Assembly: GCA_002292895.1 (NCBI GenBank)
Contig: DBCE01000030.1
Location: 11,710-23,309 of the forward strand
Length of the DNA: 11,600 bases
Source: Phycisphaerales bacterium UBA966
GTDB taxonomy: Bacteria; Planctomycetota; Phycisphaerae; Phycisphaerales; SM1A02
Reading direction: 5' to 3'
The translations under genes were made by a program, and so were the position numbers. Under the pieces are notes generated by a model. That model was not told the DNA's origin and did no database searches. It worked only from the letters and a program-made list of their open reading frames with translations. This document shows, piece by piece, positions 1 to 6,359 of the stretch. Positions within the stretch are counted from its first letter, which is position 1. Every line of letters begins with the position of its first letter.

Positions 1-183
1 GGTGTGATTCCGTGGTGGCCAGACATGCCTGCGGGCGTTCGCCCAGAAGGTGCGCCGGGGCGTGATGAACATGTGCTCGTTGAGGTGCGTCCGAATCGGT
101 GGGTCGGTTGTTGGCGTACCCCGGAACTTGAGGCGCGGAGTCATCGACGACCGAGCTTGGACTACCGTCGCGGCGATCGGTAA
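1..183 (+). CDS. Possible C-terminal end of an unidentified protein (partial)
   Basis: Frame 1 is open from the window edge to a TAA at 181-183, giving 60 residues rich in Arg, Pro and Trp (for example VEVRPNRWVGCW). I recognise no family. It would converge on mogA with 14 bp between the stops. Evidence is weak: a second plus frame and some minus frames are also mostly open over this short stretch, so this may be non-coding sequence downstream of mogA. The start and most of the gene, if real, lie outside the window. Confidence 0.35.
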   Translation, partial: GVIPWWPDMPAGVRPEGAPGRDEHVLVEVRPNRWVGCWRTPELEARSHRRPSLDYRRGDR

Positions 184-197
184 TGGCGGTCTGTACG

Positions 198-746
198 TCA
201 GTGGCGGTGATGGATGACGCCTGTGTTGCTGCCATCAAGTTCCGGGCGACCATCATCCTTCACATCGCCCCGTAGCGTCTCGACGGCGTGCGGAAGAATG
301 TCGGCGATCGCTTCAAACATTTCGGTGCACCCACGTGGCGATCCGGGCAGCGTGATGACAAGGGTGCGGTTGATGGTTCCTGCAATGCCGCGCGAAAGGA
401 ATGTACGTGGCGTCTTCTCAAGACAGCGCAGGCGCGAAAGGTCCATCAGACCGGCGTGTTCGCGGTGCATGACCGTGCGTAGGGCTTCGGGGGTGATGTC
501 GCGCGGCGCAAGACCGGTGCCACCAGTACTCAGAATCAGGTCAATGTGGCGCGATTCTTCTGACCAATGCGAAAAGAACTGAGCCAGCGCGCTCATGTCA
601 TCCGGAAGGCATTCGGCGTGCGCGATCGTGGCCTCGAGATGCTTCGTCGCCAACGCCTGCAGTGTTGGACCCGATGTATCAACGGTCTCGCCACGCGAGC
701 AGCGATCGCTGACAGTCAGGATGACTACGCGAGGGGCAGTAGTCAT
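198..746 (-). CDS. mogA: Molybdopterin adenylyltransferase MogA/MoaB family
   Basis: Probable 182-residue cytoplasmic enzyme that transfers AMP from ATP to molybdopterin, preparing it for molybdate insertion by MoeA. Visible family marks are an N-terminal strand followed by VSDRCSRGE (12-20), the nucleotide/MPT-binding STGGTG loop (73-78) followed by RDITPEA (82-88), and LPGSPRG (133-139). Length fits the family (about 160-195). The ATG overlaps the moaC stop as ATGA (743-746), so translation is probably coupled; it is the last gene of moeA-moaC-mogA. MogA and MoaB share this fold and can be hard to separate. The MogA call is favoured because a separate MoeA gene lies two genes upstream. The last 20 or so residues (acidic, then HHRH) are not a family feature. 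Confidence 0.93.
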   Translation of the reverse strand: MTTAPRVVILTVSDRCSRGETVDTSGPTLQALATKHLEATIAHAECLPDDMSALAQFFSHWSEESRHIDLILSTGGTGLAPRDITPEALRTVMHREHAGLMDLSRLRCLEKTPRTFLSRGIAGTINRTLVITLPGSPRGCTEMFEAIADILPHAVETLRGDVKDDGRPELDGSNTGVIHHRH

Positions 747-1297
747 GCGCCTGCTCGCTTCACGTGCTTAGGAGCGATAGCAGCAGCGCGAAAGTGACCG
801 CTGCGACCGCCTTCCTTCTCTAAGAGTCGAACTCCTTCGATGGACATCGTTCGATCAATTGACTTTCCCATGTCAACGACGGTGAGTGCAGCGATCGATA
901 CCGCTGTGAGTGCTTCCATCTCGACGCCGGTTCGCGCGGTCACTTTCGCTTCCGCCCAGAGGTACACGTGGTCGGTTCGCAACTCTGCGCGTACATCAAT
1001 GGAGTCGAGTGGCAACGAATGGCAGAGCGGAATCAATTCATCCGTGCGCTTGGCGGCTTGTATTCCCGCAAGTCGGGCCACCGCGAGCAGATCGCCTTTG
1101 GCAATCGTGTTGCGTGCGATCCGCTCCGCGAGTGCTGGCGAAATCTGCACGCGGGCTTCGGCCACGGCACGGCGTTGCGTCAGGGGTTTTGCGCCGACAT
1201 CAACCATGGCAGCGCGCCCATGTGCATCAAGGTGCGATAGTGACGGCGAAGGGGCTCGTGCCTTCGGAGTGCGTTGCGTTGATTTCTTCTTGGCCAT
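743..1297 (-). CDS. moaC: Cyclic pyranopterin monophosphate synthase MoaC
   Basis: Converts the MoaA product (3',8-cyclo-dihydro-GTP) into cyclic pyranopterin monophosphate, the second step of Moco synthesis. The 184-residue protein carries the family opening LSHLD..G.A.MVDV (20-34), KGD (67-69), GIQAAKRT (78-85), PLCH (90-93), TGVEMEALTA (123-132) and DMGK (142-145). The last contains the Asp and Lys equivalent to the catalytic pair of E. coli MoaC, and K67 matches its other active-site Lys. The first 19 residues (MAKKKSTQRTPKARAPSPS) are a basic extension not usual for the family. The start is supported by a GAGGAACGGA stretch just upstream and by the lack of another in-frame ATG before the conserved core. 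It begins 18 bp after moeA and overlaps mogA by 4 bp. Confidence 0.96.
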   Translation of the reverse strand: MAKKKSTQRTPKARAPSPSLSHLDAHGRAAMVDVGAKPLTQRRAVAEARVQISPALAERIARNTIAKGDLLAVARLAGIQAAKRTDELIPLCHSLPLDSIDVRAELRTDHVYLWAEAKVTARTGVEMEALTAVSIAALTVVDMGKSIDRTMSIEGVRLLEKEGGRSGHFRAAAIAPKHVKRAGA

Positions 1298-1315
1298 CGC
1301 GGTTCCGTTCCTCGT

Positions 1316-2593
1316 TCAGTGCATCCATGAATAGAAGGCGTTTGCCCCCGCCGCGCTTTGGTGTGGCGCTACCTCTACAAACCCAATGCTTGTTGCCGCG
1401 GCAGCAATATCGCCGGAACTCTTTGTTGGCAGCAGTTGCAGTCGGCGTTCGCCTTCCGCGGAGATCCGCTCGCTGACGAGCCGGAACCACCACATGCCGA
1501 GTTGTGCGCCGTCGTCGCCATCAGTGTGCAGGCGCGGCGCGGTGAACTGTCCGTGGGGAAGTCCGGCAAGCTTGCCAAGCATGGGAATTCCGAGGCGGCG
1601 TGCCGTGACCATGACCGAGACCGGATTGCCTGGGAGGCCAAGGATCAGCCGCGGCGCCCGAGAGCCGGTGCGCGGCAGTACCGCTGCGAGCATGGGTCGC
1701 CCTGGCCGCTGGGGCAGACGGTGGAATACCGTCGCCGCACCAAGGCGCGAGACCACCTGTGGGACGTGGTCGTGATGACCCATGGATACGCCACCAGTCA
1801 CGATGACCGCATCCGCTGATTCGAGGGCCATTGCCAGTGTCGTCGCAAGCGCATCGGCATCGTCCTTGGCGTGCAGGTGTGCCACCACTTCGATCCACGG
1901 TCGCCCGCCAAGCAGCGACGCAAGCACGCTCCCATTGCTGTCGCGAATCTGCCACGGTGCGGGCGTTCGGTCAGTGGTGACCAACTCATCGCCAGTAGTG
2001 ATGATCGCTATGCGCACGCGGCGCTGAACACGAACGCTGGCCGCACCGAACGTAGCAAGCGCGCCGATCGAAGCTGCTCCGATGAGCGTTCCTGGTTGCA
2101 GAATTCCAGCACCTTTCAATGCGTTTTCTCCCTCGCGGCGAATGAACGCCCCAGGCTGCACTGCGCTCGCGGCAATCTGTAGCAGCGCACATCCGTTGGC
2201 GATGCGGACATCTTCATGTCGTACCACGGCGTCTGCGCCGATTGGAATCGGCGCGCCGGTCACGATGCGGATCGCGCGACCGGGCTGCATGGAAACTGGC
2301 GCGTGGCCGATGCTCGCTTCGCTGTCGGCGCCGGTCGCAATCGGCAGTCCAGTAGTTGAGGCCATTTCGTTCAGGTCCGCAACGCGCACTGCGAAACCGT
2401 CCATCGAACTCATGTCAAGCGCCGGGCTCGCGCGGTCAGCGCGCACTACCTCAGCGAGCACTCGCCCCGAGGAATGTGCCAGCGGAATCGATTCACTATC
2501 CAGAGGATCCAGATGCGCACACACAGCATCGATGGCCGCGCTCGGCGACTGTGGCTCCGTTGGTGCGGCGGCGATGGGGTGCGATGCTGTCAT
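1316..2593 (-). CDS. moeA: Molybdopterin molybdotransferase MoeA
   Basis: Inserts molybdate into adenylylated molybdopterin, the last common step of Moco synthesis. Numbered from the ATG at 2593 (425 aa): SMDGFAV (63-69), TGAPIPIGADAVV (112-124), TGDELV (200-205), IRDSNG (216-221), TGGVSMGHHD (266-275) and GLPGNP (319-324). All are characteristic of the MoeA/gephyrin-E family, and length is normal. The frame stays open upstream to 2776, but that part overlaps moaD on the other strand and resembles no MoeA N-terminus. The ATGs at 2593 and 2599 are therefore preferred, with a GGAAC-like Shine-Dalgarno upstream. Oddity: the usual KPGKP motif reads RPGRP (296-300), replacing both lysines with arginine. 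First gene of the minus-strand moeA-moaC-mogA operon, divergent from moaD. Confidence 0.94.
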   Translation of the reverse strand: MTASHPIAAAPTEPQSPSAAIDAVCAHLDPLDSESIPLAHSSGRVLAEVVRADRASPALDMSSMDGFAVRVADLNEMASTTGLPIATGADSEASIGHAPVSMQPGRAIRIVTGAPIPIGADAVVRHEDVRIANGCALLQIAASAVQPGAFIRREGENALKGAGILQPGTLIGAASIGALATFGAASVRVQRRVRIAIITTGDELVTTDRTPAPWQIRDSNGSVLASLLGGRPWIEVVAHLHAKDDADALATTLAMALESADAVIVTGGVSMGHHDHVPQVVSRLGAATVFHRLPQRPGRPMLAAVLPRTGSRAPRLILGLPGNPVSVMVTARRLGIPMLGKLAGLPHGQFTAPRLHTDGDDGAQLGMWWFRLVSERISAEGERRLQLLPTKSSGDIAAAATSIGFVEVAPHQSAAGANAFYSWMH

Positions 2594-2675
2594 AAACATG
2601 GTTCCATCGATCGCGCGTGGCAAGGTGCAGGCGATATCGAATTGGATAACAAGGCGCAATGTTACACTGTAAATC
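2594..2675. promoter_or_regulatory. Divergent moeA / moaD control region with palindrome
   Basis: The roughly 80 bp between the two start codons hold a perfect 5+1+5 palindrome TTACA-C-TGTAA at 2662-2672. Toward moaD, an extended -10 match TGTTACACT (2660-2668) ends 7 bp before the ATG, with a weak TTGGAT (2642-2647) 15 bp upstream as possible -35. Toward moeA, TTTACA (complement of 2668-2673) and TGTTAT (complement of 2646-2651) sit 16 bp apart as -35 and -10. Both predicted promoters overlap the palindrome, so one regulator could control both operons. The elements are read by eye; the regulator is unknown. Confidence 0.45.
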
Positions 2676-2921
2676 ATGGTGTTTCGCGTGCTCATCTTTG
2701 GTTCACTTGCCCACGAACTTTCGTGCGCAAGCATTGCCGTTGATGTGCCTGACAACGCGTCTGTGCGCGATGTCAATGAGGCGCTTGCTGCGTCTCATCC
2801 GCACAAAGCGACGTTCTTTCGTGGGGCGCGGCTCGCGGTGAATCATTCGTTCCGGTCAGCAGATGCACTCCTCCGCGCGGGTGACGAGATCGCGCTCGTT
2901 GAACTGGTGGGCGGCGGATGA
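2676..2921 (+). CDS. moaD: Molybdopterin synthase sulfur carrier subunit MoaD
   Basis: Small ubiquitin-fold sulfur carrier (81 aa). Its C-terminal Gly-Gly is thiocarboxylated and donates sulfur to cyclic pyranopterin monophosphate within the MoaD2-MoaE2 complex. The sequence shows a beta-strand opening (VFRVLIFGSLA), the late DEIALVELV segment and the diagnostic terminal VGGG. Length is typical. The stop codon TAA at 2670-2672, in frame just upstream, fixes the start at this ATG (or the GTG next to it). There is no Shine-Dalgarno in the preceding 20 bp, and the candidate -10 lies so close that the transcript may be leaderless. It overlaps moaE as ATGA (2918-2921). The activating enzyme MoeB is not in the window. 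Confidence 0.93.
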   Translation: MVFRVLIFGSLAHELSCASIAVDVPDNASVRDVNEALAASHPHKATFFRGARLAVNHSFRSADALLRAGDEIALVELVGGG

Positions 2922-3319
2922 GCGCCACCGTTCGCATCATCGACGGTGCACTCGGCAATCCGGCGCCTGCACTCCCGCCCGCAGCACAGTTCGGTGCAGC
3001 GATCGTGTTTGACGGTGTCGTCCGTGCCGATGAAGGCGGACGCACTATTCGAGCACTCGCCTATGAGGTGTACGAGCCGATGGCTTCGAACATGCTCACT
3101 GAATTGGGGCGCGAAATGCTGGCAAAGCACGGACTTGTTGCCATCATGGTTGAGCACAGCCGTGGCGAAGTCCCGGTGGGGCAGCGATCGTTCCGCTTGA
3201 CTGTGCATGCGCTCCATCGCGCAGAGGCGTTAGCAGCAGTCGGAGAGTTCATTGACCGCATGAAGCGCGATGTTCCGATTTGGAAGTCTGCGCTTGATGA
3301 AGCTCCGACGGCGTCGTGA
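2918..3319 (+). CDS. moaE: Molybdopterin synthase catalytic subunit MoaE
   Basis: Large subunit of molybdopterin synthase; with thiocarboxylated MoaD it builds the dithiolene of molybdopterin. The 133-residue protein has FDGVVR (31-36), the YEVYEPMA segment (49-56), SRGEVPVGQ (81-89), LHRAEALAA (99-107) and RMKRDVPIWK (114-123). K116 and K123 correspond to the two conserved active-site lysines near the C-terminus of E. coli MoaE. It is slightly shorter than the 150-residue E. coli protein because the C-terminal tail is short. Translationally coupled to moaD by a 4 bp overlap, which fits a 1:1 complex. It ends 86 bp before the 3' end of the convergent tRNA gene. Confidence 0.95.
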   Translation: MSATVRIIDGALGNPAPALPPAAQFGAAIVFDGVVRADEGGRTIRALAYEVYEPMASNMLTELGREMLAKHGLVAIMVEHSRGEVPVGQRSFRLTVHALHRAEALAAVGEFIDRMKRDVPIWKSALDEAPTAS

Positions 3320-3354
3320 TGACGCACGCTCACTCGGACACTGCAGGCATCCTG

Positions 3355-3399
3355 AAAAAGCACAACGCCCACGGGTAGAAGTTCCCAAGGGCGTTGCGC
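3355..3399 (-). terminator. Rho-independent terminator of the tRNA-Ser gene
   Basis: On the minus strand an 11-bp stem (GCGCAACGCCC with GGGCGUUGUGC, one G-U pair) is followed directly by UUUUUC, complement of the A-run at 3355-3359. Inside the loop a GGG/CCC pair can extend the structure. It starts just 5 bp after the tRNA 3' end, so it very probably ends tRNA transcription. Seen from the plus strand there is no T-run after the stem, so it would be at best a weak stop for moaDE. Confidence 0.85.
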
Positions 3400-3404
3400 A
3401 CAAA

Positions 3405-3493
3405 CGGACAGAGAGGGATTCGAACCCACGGAAAGTGCGAGCACCTTCGGCGGTTTAGTAAACCGCTGCCTTAAACCACTCGGCCATCTGTCC
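3405..3493 (-). tRNA. tRNA-Ser with ACU anticodon
   Basis: A complete class II tRNA folds on the minus strand: perfect 7-bp acceptor (GGACAGA/TCTGTCC), D arm GCC..GGC with GTGG, anticodon stem GCGGT/ACCGC, a 7-bp variable arm (GAAGGTG/CACTTTC) with CTCG loop, T loop TTCGAAT and discriminator G at 3405. The long variable arm plus discriminator G indicate serine. The anticodon loop is TTACTAA, so bases 34-36 (3459-3457) are ACU instead of the standard GCU for AGU/AGC codons. The T stem (GTGGG/CCCTC) has one U-U mismatch at 50-64 (3428 and 3414). CCA is not encoded. It may be a functional atypical tRNA, a decaying copy, or carry a sequencing error. Confidence 0.88.
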
Positions 3494-3503
3494 AAGCGAA
3501 AGC

Positions 3504-3509
3504 ATGATA
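3504..3509 (-). promoter_or_regulatory. Candidate -10 box of the tRNA-Ser gene
   Basis: TATCAT on the minus strand lies 10 bp upstream of the first tRNA base and matches five of six consensus positions. No convincing -35 is visible 16-18 bp further upstream. The alternative is transcription by read-through from the metalloprotease gene, whose stop is 33 bp upstream of the tRNA. Confidence 0.35.
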
Positions 3510-3526
3510 CCGATCACCTCAGGCCC

Positions 3527-5170
3527 TTAGGGGCAGGCGCCCCAGCCGCTCAAGAGCACGGCGATGTCACCGCCTTCGACGCTACCGTTCCGATCGAGGT
3601 CCGCGTTGCAGCTCGCGCACGGGCCCCATTGGCTCAGCATTGAGCCAAGATCGGCACCGTTGACTGATCGATCGCCATTGAGATCACCAGGGCAAGGCAG
3701 TTGGCTGCGGTAGCGGATCACCACTCGTGCTTCGGAATAGTTGCACGCCGTGTTCACGGTGTTCGATGGAACGAGCGTAAACAGAACAGAGGTGCCGGTT
3801 CCGATCGCCGCATTGAAGGTCGCCGCCGGAATGGATGTGCGACGTGAGAACACGCCACAGTCTGAGCCGGTGAAACCGATGACCGCTCCAACACTGGTGG
3901 TGCCGATTTTCAGCGCTAGCGATTCGTCAGCAGCGCTGAGGTCGCCAACAGCCGTCGTGCTGATATCCACCACGGTCCCGTCTGCGGCGCGTGGAACGGT
4001 CGGTGCGGTGAATGTGGATGTTTGGCCAGTGACCGGGAATGGCATGATCGGAGACACCACATAATCCTGATCAAGAGACTGCGTGACGGAGCAGCGATAG
4101 TTGGCCATGGCAATCGCTGTTTCGTTCAAGGTTCGCGCGTTGTCTGCTTCCGGTAGTCCGGTGGGCGACCCTGCAAAGTTCACAAGTGGGCTTGAGAGTC
4201 GCGGAATCCGAGTGCCGGGCGAGTAGGCCATGACCGTTCGAAACTGCGTCCCGCCCGTGGTAGTGAATCGATTACCAACGGAGTAGGGGAATACGCCGCC
4301 CGATGTGCATCCGCCGCCATCGCCGACAGCATGGCAGCAACCTTGGTTATGTCCAACTTCGTGCGTAAATGTCAGTGCTCCCAGCGCGCAGCTCCACACT
4401 GTCACGTTGAATCCGTACGCCTCGGCGGTGGACGTTCCAAGCAGATATCCAATACCGCAGTAGTTGGGGTTGGTGCCGGTGAGCAGACTGACGAGATCCG
4501 CGCCCGTGGCTGTTCGCTCAGCGTGCACAGCGTCCAGGATGCCATCACTGGTTGAGCGGAGTTCGCTCAAGACAGTGGATCCAGCGTCGCCTGCATATGC
4601 CTCCGTGACTCCGTATCCGACAGCACGCATGCGCAGATTGACATTGCACGCGATGTAGATGTGATTGGAGATGGCCACCGATGCTTCGGCCAACGCCCGA
4701 ATGGCAACCTCACCACCGGCAGCACTTGAAGCGGTAGGGGTCCACTTCACCAGGACATCAAGGGTTCCACCATCGTCGCACGTGCCTGCAACGCCTCCCT
4801 CACTCGGAACCACGGTTGGCACTTCAATGGCGCCGCCGCAATCAGCGAAGGGTGCTCCCTGTTCGAACACATTGAAGGTTCCGTCGCCAAGTGGTAGCGA
4901 CTGCAGCACTCGACCATCGGCGCCGTGTGCCACCAACACGCGACCGACATTCGTCTCGATCTGCATGATCCAACCGCCCGCTGCAGCGTCCTGACTGTCA
5001 ATTCGGCCTTCCCACACGCCTGGGGTGTGAATCGTTTCAGTGGCTCTGATGGAGCCGTACGCGCCAAAGTCAAAGGTGCGTCGATCGCCATCAGCAGCGA
5101 GCAGGTTGCCTGCAAACAGCAGCGTGACGGAGCAGAACAGGCATGCCGAGTGTGTCCAATGATGAGTCAT
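3527..5170 (-). CDS. Secreted reprolysin-like (metzincin) zinc metalloprotease with C-terminal dockerin-like repeats
   Basis: A probable exported protease of 547 residues. The ATG at 5170 is chosen because an AGGAAA Shine-Dalgarno precedes it and a signal peptide follows at once (basic/His start, hydrophobic CLFCSVTLLFAGNLLA, about residues 10-25). The frame runs on to 5245 without useful sequence. Residues about 30-160 resemble the propeptide-like region of bacterial reprolysin-type proteases. The catalytic part holds the full zinc signature HEVGHNQGCCH (270-280, three His plus Glu) and the Met-turn VMAYSP around M314, which defines a metzincin. It is Cys-rich, suggesting disulfides. Residues about 365-485 are a beta-rich linker-like region. 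Residues 493-547 contain two calcium loops, DLNGDRSVNGADL and DLDRNGSVEGGDI, each followed by a WG.C ending. Dockerins outside cellulosomes are frequent in planctomycetes; the role here is unknown. Substrate cannot be predicted. It separates moaA from the other Moco genes. Confidence 0.88.
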   Translation of the reverse strand: MTHHWTHSACLFCSVTLLFAGNLLAADGDRRTFDFGAYGSIRATETIHTPGVWEGRIDSQDAAAGGWIMQIETNVGRVLVAHGADGRVLQSLPLGDGTFNVFEQGAPFADCGGAIEVPTVVPSEGGVAGTCDDGGTLDVLVKWTPTASSAAGGEVAIRALAEASVAISNHIYIACNVNLRMRAVGYGVTEAYAGDAGSTVLSELRSTSDGILDAVHAERTATGADLVSLLTGTNPNYCGIGYLLGTSTAEAYGFNVTVWSCALGALTFTHEVGHNQGCCHAVGDGGGCTSGGVFPYSVGNRFTTTGGTQFRTVMAYSPGTRIPRLSSPLVNFAGSPTGLPEADNARTLNETAIAMANYRCSVTQSLDQDYVVSPIMPFPVTGQTSTFTAPTVPRAADGTVVDISTTAVGDLSAADESLALKIGTTSVGAVIGFTGSDCGVFSRRTSIPAATFNAAIGTGTSVLFTLVPSNTVNTACNYSEARVVIRYRSQLPCPGDLNGDRSVNGADLGSMLSQWGPCASCNADLDRNGSVEGGDIAVLLSGWGACP

Positions 5171-5354
5171 AGATTTCCTGATGTCCGAGGTGGAATCAAG
5201 AGTAGCCGCTATGTCGCACGATGCCACTTGCCTATTCACAAGCATTCATGAATCGGCGTAATTTTTGGATTTTCGCAGTCTGCGCGAGCGGATGCGCGGG
5301 TTACCGAACCTTAGTTTCCGCTGCTGGCCTATTCACCGCGTACTGCTCCTCCCT
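5171..5354. other. Intergenic region upstream of the metalloprotease
   Basis: This gap lies between the metalloprotease start and the moaA stop, both minus-strand. It must contain the metalloprotease promoter unless moaA reads through. I see the Shine-Dalgarno near 5176-5181 and a short palindrome ATTCATGAAT at 5244-5253, but no convincing -35/-10 pair, terminator or small gene. Confidence 0.5.
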
Positions 5355-6338
5355 CTAGCCACCAACGGCGGACATTGGTCGCGCTGGCTGCGTAAACGTA
5401 GGAGAGGAAATTTGGTGGCCAGACAACTTTGTCCAGGTGACATCAATCAAGAATCGCTCAATGTCTGCATCGCTGGCCCCATTTCGGAGGAGCGGCAGAA
5501 GACCCCATTCCGTGGTGCTAAACAGGCATGGACGAACGAAGCCATCGGCAGTGAGCCGCAAGCGGCTGCATGCGCCACAGAACGGACTACTCACTGGAGC
5601 GATGAAACCCACAGTGCCGGGCGCGCCATCAGCAAATCGGTAGGTACGTGCCGTGCTGTGCGCATCATCGGCGCCGGTTGGTAGCAGGGCGAACGACTGC
5701 TCGATTGCGGCGCGCGTCTCCGCCGCTGGCACCATGAGCGCTCGATCCCACGCATGCGCCGAGTCGAGTGGCATGTATTCAATGAAGCGCATTTCAACGC
5801 CAAATTGCCGGGCAAGTTTGGCTAGATCAACTGCTTCGTCATCGTTCACTCCGCGCACAAGCACGGCATTCAGTTTGAGCGGCGTGAGTCCTTCGGCGAT
5901 ACACGCGTCAATCCCTGCCATCACATCGTCCGGAGTTGCCGTGGAACGGGTCACGCGTGCGAAACGATCAGCGCGCACCGAATCGATACTGATAGTGACT
6001 CGATCGAGTCCCGCCCGCTTCCATTGCGCGAGGGCGTGGCGCGTGAGCAGTGATCCGTTAGTGATCATTGCGATTTCCACACTCGTTGTGTTGCGGATTC
6101 CGGCAATGATCGTTTCAAGTTCAGGGTGGAGGGTCGGCTCGCCGCCGGTGATCCGGATCTTGCGCCCCCCAAGTCCCTCGGCGATCCCCGCCATGCGCAC
6201 GATTTCGCTTGGCGTCAGAAGCCGGTCAGCAGGTTGAAACCGAACATCGGGTTCCATGCAATAGACGCATCGAAAGTTGCAGCGATCAGTGATGCTGATG
6301 CGCAAGTCCAGAATGGTGCGACCGTGCGAATCGATCAT
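5355..6338 (-). CDS. moaA: GTP 3',8-cyclase MoaA (radical SAM)
   Basis: Radical S-adenosylmethionine enzyme that starts Moco synthesis by cyclising GTP to 3',8-cyclo-7,8-dihydro-GTP. From the ATG at 6338 the protein has 327 residues, the family norm. It opens MIDSHGRTILDLRISITDRC, matching the usual MoaA N-terminus. The radical SAM cluster is C20-C24-C27 (CNFRCVYC), the SAM-binding TGGEP is at 64-68, the second [4Fe-4S] site is C254, C257 and C271 (CGACSRLRL...RPCLF), and the C-terminal Gly-Gly needed by MoaA is present (MSAVGG). The frame remains open for another 99 codons to 6635. That extension has no family resemblance and would overlap the divergent transporter gene, so it is left out. 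A strong hairpin sits 2 bp before the ATG. Separated from the other moa genes by the metalloprotease and tRNA. Confidence 0.95.
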   Translation of the reverse strand: MIDSHGRTILDLRISITDRCNFRCVYCMEPDVRFQPADRLLTPSEIVRMAGIAEGLGGRKIRITGGEPTLHPELETIIAGIRNTTSVEIAMITNGSLLTRHALAQWKRAGLDRVTISIDSVRADRFARVTRSTATPDDVMAGIDACIAEGLTPLKLNAVLVRGVNDDEAVDLAKLARQFGVEMRFIEYMPLDSAHAWDRALMVPAAETRAAIEQSFALLPTGADDAHSTARTYRFADGAPGTVGFIAPVSSPFCGACSRLRLTADGFVRPCLFSTTEWGLLPLLRNGASDADIERFLIDVTWTKLSGHQISSPTFTQPARPMSAVGG

Positions 6339-6340
6339 GC

Positions 6341-6359
6341 GCCGTCCCGCCCGGACGGC
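6341..6359 (-). promoter_or_regulatory. Hairpin directly before the moaA start codon
   Basis: GCCGTCC and GGACGGC form a perfect 7-bp GC-rich stem with a 5-nt loop, ending two bases before the proposed moaA ATG. The only Shine-Dalgarno-like run (GGGCGGGAC) lies in its loop and 3' arm. In mRNA it could limit ribosome access. It may equally be chance in GC-rich DNA, or argue that translation begins further upstream. Confidence 0.35.

Noticed and set aside
2082..2672. Plus-strand open frame of 196 codons antisense to moeA
   Set aside because: A shadow of moeA; it has no domain and would read through the moaD promoter region.
2594..2776. N-terminal extension of moeA by about 60 residues to 2776
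   Set aside because: It overlaps moaD on the other strand and the divergent promoters, and MoeA homology begins only after the ATGs at 2599/2593.
5653..6237. Plus-strand open frame of 194 codons antisense to moaA
   Set aside because: moaA on the minus strand is certain by its motifs; the antisense frame is Ser/Arg-rich without family resemblance.
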